Source: Aquicella lusitana (GTDB taxonomy: Bacteria > Pseudomonadota > Gammaproteobacteria > DSM-16500). Taken from it: a stretch of 64,000 bases of DNA. Where the stretch lies: the NCBI RefSeq assembly GCF_902459475.1, contig NZ_LR699114.1:1178001-1242000 (forward strand). The letters run 5' to 3'. Below are positions 57,755 to 64,000 of this stretch, piece by piece. The stretch's first letter is position 1, and each line of letters starts with the position of its first letter. The position numbers and the translations under genes are program-made. Below the pieces are notes generated by a model. It did no database searches. It was given only the letters and a program-made list of their open reading frames with translations, and was not told where the DNA came from.

Positions 57755-58044
57755 CAAACTTTATCCTGTAAAGGGATAGCGCGTAAATTTTCAATTTCTT
57801 TTTCTGCTAAATTTAATCGCTGTCGCAAACGATAATTAGACATTTTGGCCTTGATCAGCAGCCAAAACCCAACAATCATGCCAATCAAACAGCCAAAGGC
57901 AAAAACTAGAACCAATAATAAGGAAAGAGGAAGTGAGCTCTGGTCAAAATAATAATTAATAGTAACAGACTCTGAATTTAAAGCAGCAAAGGTGATGCCA
58001 AAGATAATGATAATGAGTAAAAAAAAGTAACTGATGATGCGCAC
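57754..58044 (-). CDS. lapA: Lipopolysaccharide assembly protein LapA (YciS, DUF1049)
   Basis: Protein of 96 residues with two membrane helices (ISYFFLLIIIIFGITFAALN and LPLSLLLVLVFAFGCLIGM), the short NSESVTINYYF segment between them and a C-terminal coiled coil (RLRQRLNLAEKEIENL). The start is GTG at 58044, fixed by AGGAG 8 nt upstream. An ATG much further upstream would add residues with no counterpart. It is joined to lapB by overlapping stop and start codons. Confidence 0.88.
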   Translation of the reverse strand: MRIISYFFLLIIIIFGITFAALNSESVTINYYFDQSSLPLSLLLVLVFAFGCLIGMIVGFWLLIKAKMSNYRLRQRLNLAEKEIENLRAIPLQDKV

Positions 58045-58208
58045 AATAGGGCTCCTAATCTGTACTTCCAACCGTATGCATGGGCACAAGACATGGAGAA
58101 ATAGAGCATCAATCGCCGTCTGATGGGCGTATCGGTGCGCTCCTTGCCCGCCCTGCAAATTATTAAAAAACTTAACTCAGGAAACTTAAATTCTGAGCAT
58201 GAACTACC

Positions 58209-58255
58209 CGCGATATCTCGCGCAAGTTGTCATTCCTGCATAGTACAGGAATGAC
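58209..58255. repeat. Palindromic intergenic repeats
   Basis: A perfect inverted repeat GTCATTCCTG-cataгta-free loop of seven bases-CAGGAATGAC lies at 58229-58255, and CGCGA-TATC-TCGCG at 58209-58222. The first is the common GTCATTCCTG dispersed palindrome. They fill part of the 254 nt between lapA and serS. Confidence 0.6.
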
Positions 58256-58298
58256 ATGCCGCGTCCATTTTTGAATAGTAAGTTTTAGCTGGCACTCG

Positions 58299-59570
58299 CT
58301 ATTCAATTACCTCTAACCCACCCATATAGGGTTGTAATGCAGGCGGAATATGAATTCTACCCAACTCATCCTGATAGTTTTCCACTACTGCGATAAGCGT
58401 GCGACCAATGGCTAAACCCGACCCATTCAGGGTATGGACCAAGTCAATCTTACCTGATTCATCCCGCCAGCGCGCTTTCATGCGTCTTGCCTGGAAGCTT
58501 TCTGTATTACTACAGGATGAAATTTCCCGATAACGGTTCTGCCCTGGCAGCCATACTTCCAAATCGTACGTTTTAGCTGCACTAAAACCGATGTCCGCTG
58601 TGCAGAGTGCGACAACGCGATAAGGCAGTTCAAGGCGTTGTAAAACGGTTTCTGCATGCCGGGTTAATTCTTCCAGCGCTTCATAGGAAAATGCAGGCTG
58701 CACAATTTGCACCAATTCCACTTTTTCAAACTGGTGTTGACGCAGCATGCCGCGAATATCCTTACCATATGACCCTGCTTCACTGCGAAAACAGGAACTA
58801 TAACAAGCATATTTAATGGGTAACTGATCTGCGTTGACAATCGAATCACGCACTGTGTTGGTGACGGGAATTTCCGACGTGGAAATTAGATATCGCTCGC
58901 CTTCGCCATTGACTGCAAATAAATCCTCCTTGAACTTGGGCAATTGTCCCGTCCCAAACAGACAGTCTGCATTCACAATGTAAGGTACCAGAATTTCCTG
59001 ATAACCATGCTCGTTAATATGCAGATCCAGCATGAATTGGATAAGTGCACGCTGCAACCGGGCCATTGGCCCACGTAATACTACAAAACGCGAGCCTGAG
59101 AGCGCAGCCGCCGTTTCAAAATCAATCCAGCCCTGATTGGCGCCCAATTCAACATGATCTTTTGGTTTAAACGAAAACTGTCTGGGTTCGCCCCAAACAC
59201 GAACGACTTCATTATCGTCTTCGCTCTTGCCGAATGGAACGGATGCATGCGGAATGTTAGGCAGCCCAGCAAGAAAATCATCGAGTTCCGTTTGTGTCTG
59301 TGCAAACTTGGCTTCAAGCGATTTGATTGCCTCACTTACATCCTTAAGTTTTGCCAATACTTCATCGACATTTTTCCCTGCTGCTTTCGCCATGCCCACT
59401 TCTTTGGAGCGTACATTGCGTTCGTTTTGCATTTCCTGCAGCTTGACTTGTAAATGTTTACGTTGTTCTTCCAGTGTATTGAACTTGGTTGTATCAACAA
59501 CAAAGCCGCGCTTTTTTAACTGCGCGGCTACTTCGTTGATATCATTACGAACGAGTTTAGGATCCAGCAT
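58299..59570 (-). CDS. serS: Seryl-tRNA synthetase
   Basis: Charges serine onto tRNA-Ser. The protein has 423 residues starting [20 protein letters not shown]. An N-terminal coiled-coil arm (about 25-110) precedes the class II catalytic domain: motif 2 is in [28 protein letters not shown] and motif 3 in [19 protein letters not shown] (quoted in parts), with [20 protein letters not shown] typical of SerRS. It begins 3 nt after the sucD stop, so it belongs to the suc operon transcript. Confidence 0.97.
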   Translation of the reverse strand: MLDPKLVRNDINEVAAQLKKRGFVVDTTKFNTLEEQRKHLQVKLQEMQNERNVRSKEVGMAKAAGKNVDEVLAKLKDVSEAIKSLEAKFAQTQTELDDFLAGLPNIPHASVPFGKSEDDNEVVRVWGEPRQFSFKPKDHVELGANQGWIDFETAAALSGSRFVVLRGPMARLQRALIQFMLDLHINEHGYQEILVPYIVNADCLFGTGQLPKFKEDLFAVNGEGERYLISTSEIPVTNTVRDSIVNADQLPIKYACYSSCFRSEAGSYGKDIRGMLRQHQFEKVELVQIVQPAFSYEALEELTRHAETVLQRLELPYRVVALCTADIGFSAAKTYDLEVWLPGQNRYREISSCSNTESFQARRMKARWRDESGKIDLVHTLNGSGLAIGRTLIAVVENYQDELGRIHIPPALQPYMGGLEVIE

Positions 59571-59573
59571 AAA

Positions 59574-60458
59574 TCAGCTTGCCACCTTTGCCAAAACTTG
59601 AGCTGCCATTTTGCCGATTTCAGCAGGTGAGCGAACCGTATGCACACCAGCAGCTTCGAGCGCCTTGAATTTTTCCGCAGCCGTTCCTTTACCGCCTGCA
59701 ATGATAGCACCCGCATGACCCATGCGTTTGCCGGGCGGTGCAGTAACACCAGCGATGTAGGCTACCACAGGCTTCGAAACATGAGACTTGATAAATTCTG
59801 CAGCTTCTTCTTCAGCGCTGCCGCCAATCTCACCCACCATCACAATGATTTCAGTCTGCGGATCTTTCTCAAACATGGCGAGCACATCGATAAAATTGGT
59901 GCCCGGGATAGGATCACCGCCAATGCCGACACAAGTGCTCTGGCCTAAATCAAGATGCGAAGTCTGATGAACAGCTTCATAGGTTAATGTACCAGAACGT
60001 GAAACAATACCTACCTTGCCGGGCTTGTGAATATAGCCTGGCATGATGCCAATCTTGCATTCGCCCGGTGTAATGACGCCTGGACAATTAGGACCGATCA
60101 GGCGCACACCTGGATGCTGGTCAAGACAAGCTTTCACTTCCAGCATATCGAGTACAGGAATACCTTCCGTAATACAGACAATCAACTTAATACCCGCATC
60201 AACGGCTTCCAAAATGGAGTCCTTGCAGAATGGCGCGGGTACATAAATCACAGAAGCGTCTGCTTTGGTTTCTTCATAAGCTTCTTTAACTGTATTAAAA
60301 ACAGGTAAACCCAGATGGGTTTGACCACCCTTTTCCGGTGTCACGCCGCCTACCATCTTGGTGCCGTACGCGATAGCCTGTTCAGAATGAAATGTACCTT
60401 GTTTGCCGGTGAACCCCTGACAAATTACTTTTGTTTGTTTGTTAACTAGAATACTCAT
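59574..60458 (-). CDS. sucD: Succinyl-CoA synthetase alpha subunit
   Basis: Binds CoA and carries the phosphohistidine in the citric acid cycle step from succinyl-CoA to succinate. The protein has 294 residues. CoA-binding start: [21 protein letters not shown]. The [18 protein letters not shown] segment is typical. The active-site histidine is in [18 protein letters not shown]. It follows sucC after 5 nt. Confidence 0.97.
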   Translation of the reverse strand: MSILVNKQTKVICQGFTGKQGTFHSEQAIAYGTKMVGGVTPEKGGQTHLGLPVFNTVKEAYEETKADASVIYVPAPFCKDSILEAVDAGIKLIVCITEGIPVLDMLEVKACLDQHPGVRLIGPNCPGVITPGECKIGIMPGYIHKPGKVGIVSRSGTLTYEAVHQTSHLDLGQSTCVGIGGDPIPGTNFIDVLAMFEKDPQTEIIVMVGEIGGSAEEEAAEFIKSHVSKPVVAYIAGVTAPPGKRMGHAGAIIAGGKGTAAEKFKALEAAGVHTVRSPAEIGKMAAQVLAKVAS

Positions 60459-60463
60459 TGCGT

Positions 60464-61648
60464 TTATACCTTTACGTTAGCTGCTGCATTAACAACTTTT
60501 TTTGCAGCATCCGTGAAGCTCTCTGCAGCAATAATATTAAGTCCCTTGGTTTTACTTGTATCGCTCAGCATTTTCGCGCCCAATTCCGCATTGTTGCCTT
60601 CCAGCCGTACGACCACAGGCAGAGAAGTACCCACTTCAGAAACAGCGCCGATAATGCCTTCTGCAATTAAATCGCAGCGAACGATACCGCCAAAAATATT
60701 GATCAGAATGGCTTTGACTTTTTTATCCGACAAAATAATCTTGAAGGCTTCAGCAACACGCTCTTTAGTCGCGCCACCGCCTACATCCAGAAAGTTGGCC
60801 GGATTGCCACCATGCAGCTTGATCATGTCCATCGTCGCCATGGCAAGGCCTGCGCCATTGACCATGCAACCGATATCACCGTCGAGGGCAATATAATTAA
60901 GCTCCCAATCACGGGCACGATTCTCGCGCTCATCTTCCTGTGAAGGATCACGCATGGTGCGGAGCTTGGGTTGACGATAAAGTGCATTGTCATCAATATT
61001 GATTTTGGCATCGAGACACAACAGATTACCTTGCTTGGTAATGACAAGTGGATTGATTTCAAGCAGGCTGAAATCACATTCTTTAAACATTTTGCCTAAT
61101 CCCATGACAAGATGGACAAATTGTTTAATCTGTTCGCCTTTTAAACCCAATCCAAACGCTAACTGACGCCCCTGATAAGGCATAATGCCCACCGTCGGAT
61201 CCACTGTGACTGTCAGGATTTTTTCCGGGGTTTTTTCTGCCACTTTTTCAATTTCCACACCACCTTCCGTTGATGCCATGAAAACAATTCGCTGCGTTGA
61301 ACGATCGATCACGGCACCCAGATAAAGTTCCTGTGCAATGTCACAGGGTTCTTCGATAAGCACCTGATTAACCGGCTGGCCTTCCGCTGTCGTTTGATAG
61401 GTCACCAGATTCGTGCCTAAGAGCGAGCGCGCGACATCAGCAAGTTCATCTTTGGTTGAAACCAGTTTCACACCGCCAGCCTTGCCTCTGCCGCCAGCAT
61501 GAACCTGCGCCTTCACGACCCAGCGTGGTGTCGCCATTTTATTTGCAATATGAATAGCTTCTTCTACATTTGCAGCAACCTCGCCGCGGGAAACAGGTAA
61601 TCCATAGTCTGCCAATAATTGTTTGGCTTGGTATTCATGGAGATTCAT
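60464..61648 (-). CDS. sucC: Succinyl-CoA synthetase beta subunit
   Basis: ATP-grasp subunit that binds the nucleotide. The protein has 394 residues starting [38 protein letters not shown], the LEINPLVI segment, [18 protein letters not shown] and [17 protein letters not shown] are family signatures. It follows sucB after 6 nt in the sucABCD order. Confidence 0.97.
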   Translation of the reverse strand: MNLHEYQAKQLLADYGLPVSRGEVAANVEEAIHIANKMATPRWVVKAQVHAGGRGKAGGVKLVSTKDELADVARSLLGTNLVTYQTTAEGQPVNQVLIEEPCDIAQELYLGAVIDRSTQRIVFMASTEGGVEIEKVAEKTPEKILTVTVDPTVGIMPYQGRQLAFGLGLKGEQIKQFVHLVMGLGKMFKECDFSLLEINPLVITKQGNLLCLDAKINIDDNALYRQPKLRTMRDPSQEDERENRARDWELNYIALDGDIGCMVNGAGLAMATMDMIKLHGGNPANFLDVGGGATKERVAEAFKIILSDKKVKAILINIFGGIVRCDLIAEGIIGAVSEVGTSLPVVVRLEGNNAELGAKMLSDTSKTKGLNIIAAESFTDAAKKVVNAAANVKV

Positions 61649-61654
61649 TGATGG

Positions 61655-62851
61655 TTATACCTCTAGAATTAAGCGTGATGGATCTTCAAGTAGTTCTTTA
61701 ATGGTTACAAGAAATGTTACGGATTCTTTACCATCAATTAAGCGATGATCATAAGAAAGAGCAACATACATCATCGGCCGAATGACAATCTGGCCGTTTT
61801 CAACCACAGGACGTTCCTGAATTTTATGCATTCCTAAAATTGCACACTGTGGAGAATTCAAAATCGGTGTTGCCATCAGTGAGCCAAACACGCCACCATT
61901 GGTGATCGTGAAAGTTCCACCCTGCATTTCTTCTAGCGTTAATTTGCCAGATCGTGCCTTTTCAGCTGATTCGGCAATTTTCGCTTCGATTTCAGCCATG
62001 CTCATCTGATCCGCATCGCGAAGCACTGGCACAATCAAACCGCGTTCCGTTGAAACGGCAACACCAATATCATAAAAGCCGTGATAGACAATATCATTGC
62101 CGTCAATAGAAGCATTCACAACTGGAAAACGTCTCAATGCTTCCACACAGGCTTTCACAAAGAAAGACATAAAACCTAAACGGACTTTATGCGTTTTTTC
62201 AAATTTTTCTTTATAGCGATTACGAAGCTCCATCACGTGCTGCATGTTAATCTCATTGAATGTAGTCAACATGGCTGTGTTCTGGGTAACTTCCAGCAAA
62301 CGTTCAGCAATACGTGTACGGATGCGCGTCATGGGAACCCGCTTTTCCGGACGTGCACCAGTGGGTATGCGCTCTTCCAAACCCAATGTTTGGCTGCTGA
62401 TAGCCGACATCACATTTTCTTTGGTGATTCGACCACCCTTACCTGTGCCTTCGACGCGAGAAACATCCACATCATGCTCCGCTGCAGCACGACGGGCGGA
62501 CGGCCCTGCCGGAGGCATTTTTTGAGGTGCTGAAGACGCATAAGCCTCCGCTTTTTTAGGAGCGGCTTCTTTCTTTTCCTCTTTTACTTCCTTCGGTTCG
62601 GCACGGGCAGAAGCGCCTTCCTCAATAATCGCGAGGATTTCCTGCGCCTGGACTGTGCTACCAGTCTGCTTGACAATTTTCTTTATTACACCATCAACTG
62701 GCGCAGGAACTTCAAGCATTACTTTATCTGTTTCCAGGTCGACAATATTTTCATCACGCGAAACGCTGTCGCCTTCTTTTTTATGCCAGGTAGAAACCGT
62801 TGCATCCGAAATGGATTCAGGTAACTGTGGAACTTTAATTTCAATGGACAT
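61655..62851 (-). CDS. sucB: Dihydrolipoamide succinyltransferase (E2 of 2-oxoglutarate dehydrogenase)
   Basis: Protein of 398 residues. One lipoyl domain (1-75) with the lipoylated lysine in [15 protein letters not shown], a Lys/Ala/Glu-rich linker, the E1/E3-binding domain (about 115-150, [20 protein letters not shown]) and the catalytic domain (about 170-398) with the histidine and aspartate in [12 protein letters not shown]. It lies 10 nt after sucA. Confidence 0.97.
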   Translation of the reverse strand: MSIEIKVPQLPESISDATVSTWHKKEGDSVSRDENIVDLETDKVMLEVPAPVDGVIKKIVKQTGSTVQAQEILAIIEEGASARAEPKEVKEEKKEAAPKKAEAYASSAPQKMPPAGPSARRAAAEHDVDVSRVEGTGKGGRITKENVMSAISSQTLGLEERIPTGARPEKRVPMTRIRTRIAERLLEVTQNTAMLTTFNEINMQHVMELRNRYKEKFEKTHKVRLGFMSFFVKACVEALRRFPVVNASIDGNDIVYHGFYDIGVAVSTERGLIVPVLRDADQMSMAEIEAKIAESAEKARSGKLTLEEMQGGTFTITNGGVFGSLMATPILNSPQCAILGMHKIQERPVVENGQIVIRPMMYVALSYDHRLIDGKESVTFLVTIKELLEDPSRLILEV

Positions 62852-62861
62852 CGTTGTTTCC

Positions 62862-64000
62862 TTATTTCGTTAATGCCTGAGTAACTATTTCTTTTTGTTC
62901 TTTCTCATGTACAGAATGATAACCTACGGCGGGTGATGCAGAAGAAGCTCTTCCCACATAACGCAATGTCTGGTCTTTTCCTAACACATCAGTAAGACTG
63001 GGTTCCATGGTAATCCACGCGCCTTGGTTTTGGGGTTCTTCCTGGCACCATATAACATCTTTCACATGATGATAAGGTTTTAAGACTTTCCTGCATACTT
63101 CTTCAGGGAAGGGGTATAACTGCTCAACACGCAAGATGGCCACATTATTGAGTTTCTTTTCGCGTCTTTGCTCAAGTAATTCGTAATATATTTTACCCGA
63201 ACAGAAAATGACACGATCGACCTTTTTCGCATCAATTTTATCAATTTCAGGCATCACCAGCTGGAATTCGCCTTCGGCTAATTCACGAATGTCTGACGTC
63301 GCAAGCGGATTGCGTAACAGGCTCTTGGGCGTCATGACAATCAGCGGCTTGCGATAAGGCCGCAGCATTTGCCGGCGCAGCAGGTGGAAAATTTGTGCTG
63401 GTGTTGAGGGAACACACACTTGCATGTTTTCCTGCGCGCAAAGTTGTAAATACCGTTCAAGGCGCGCAGATGAGTGTTCAGGACCCTGGCCTTCATAGCC
63501 ATGCGGCAGGAAGAGGACTAGCCCACACAAACGGCCCCACTTCTGTTCGCCCGAGCTAATAAATTGATCAATCACTACTTGCGCACCATTTGCAAAATCA
63601 CCAAACTGCGCTTCCCAGATAACTAAAAAGTTAGGCTCTGCCGTGGCATAACCATATTCAAATGCCATCACCGCTTCTTCAGACAATAGTGAATCGACGA
63701 GATTGATATGCGCCTGTTTTTCAGAAATATGGCCTAGTGGTATATAAATTTCACCTGTTTTTTGATCATGCAGGATAGCATGACGATGCGCGAACGTGCC
63801 GCGGGCTGCATCCTGCCCGCATAGACGAATGGGGTAGCCTTCATCCAGTAGCGTAGCGTATGCCATCGTTTCAGCATAGCCCCAGTAAACCGGCATTTCA
63901 CCCTGCGTCATTTTCTTTTGCGCATCCAGTCCTTTTTTAACCTGGGTCTGTACAGTGAACCCTTCAGGCAATTTTTCCAGTTTGCTGCCAATCTCCTGTA
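62862..64000 (-). CDS. sucA: 2-oxoglutarate dehydrogenase E1, C-terminal part
   Basis: The frame stays open to the right edge, so only the last 380 or so residues are seen; the thiamine-diphosphate domain lies outside. The visible part holds the transketolase-like middle and C-terminal domain: [93 protein letters not shown] and [14 protein letters not shown]. It is the first visible gene of the sucA-sucB-sucC-sucD-serS transcript. Confidence 0.97.
   Translation of the reverse strand, partial: QEIGSKLEKLPEGFTVQTQVKKGLDAQKKMTQGEMPVYWGYAETMAYATLLDEGYPIRLCGQDAARGTFAHRHAILHDQKTGEIYIPLGHISEKQAHINLVDSLLSEEAVMAFEYGYATAEPNFLVIWEAQFGDFANGAQVVIDQFISSGEQKWGRLCGLVLFLPHGYEGQGPEHSSARLERYLQLCAQENMQVCVPSTPAQIFHLLRRQMLRPYRKPLIVMTPKSLLRNPLATSDIRELAEGEFQLVMPEIDKIDAKKVDRVIFCSGKIYYELLEQRREKKLNNVAILRVEQLYPFPEEVCRKVLKPYHHVKDVIWCQEEPQNQGAWITMEPSLTDVLGKDQTLRYVGRASSASPAVGYHSVHEKEQKEIVTQALTK

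Overview
The window reads as an ordinary chromosomal segment of a gammaproteobacterium, most likely of the order Legionellales (Coxiella/Aquicella/Legionella relatives). This placement is an inference. It rests on the fab cluster order yceD-rpmF-plsX-fabH-fabD-fabG-acpP-fabF followed by mltG-tmk-holB, on an inner-membrane protein of the CBU_0592 type named after Coxiella, and on several lineage-specific proteins preceded by TTAA-N7-TTAA promoter sites. Those sites match the PmrA box that drives Dot/Icm effector genes in Legionella and Coxiella. No rRNA, tRNA, CRISPR array or prophage was seen. One intact IS481-like element is present.

Layout. 1-6365: end of prmB (+), then a tightly packed leftward run hslO, RND adaptor, RND permease, yciB, bolA. 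6590-7769: smr and udk (+). 7925-15506: the most unusual block (+), with a membrane GGDEF-EAL protein (both halves apparently active), a TorF-type porin and a one-module NRPS-like enzyme whose adenylation domain is interrupted by a PilZ-like domain and which ends in a thioester reductase. A small SET-domain methyltransferase gene converges on it. 16144-21700: ligA and smc (-) with no zipA between them. 21919-23367: histidine kinase and stand-alone receiver (+). 23376-39699: a long leftward run, comEC, small hypothetical, lolD, lolC, tatD, a phosphosulfolactate-synthase-like gene, holB, tmk, mltG, small hypothetical, then fatty-acid and phospholipid genes, rpmF and yceD. 39934-51866: accessory proteins of unknown function interleaved with nrdA-nrdB, a CBU_0592-type gene and dusA. 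51968-55595: SulP-STAS-carbonic anhydrase fusion and the IS element. 55657-64000: another candidate effector, lapB-lapA, and the operon sucA-sucB-sucC-sucD-serS (sucA runs off the right edge).

Two systems merit attention. First, 7.9-15.5 kb could link cyclic-di-GMP turnover to a peptide or aldehyde-forming assembly line: a c-di-GMP synthase/hydrolase lies two genes upstream of an adenylation domain with a PilZ domain at the A8/A9 position, where methyltransferase domains are known to insert. A run of eight G inside the reductase nucleotide-binding motif might allow phase switching. Second, four unrelated orphan proteins (39934, 46923, 50273 and 56346) have the same promoter layout: TTAA-N7-TTAA (one copy with a mismatch), 11-12 nt, a -10 hexamer, then about 43-55 nt to the start codon. 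This suggests a co-regulated effector set. One carries a C-terminal motif resembling plant IQM proteins, and another has a His-before-Cys pattern that could be a permuted papain fold.

Housekeeping assignments are strong. Functions of the orphan proteins are not known, and the effector and c-di-GMP links are inferences from sequence alone.
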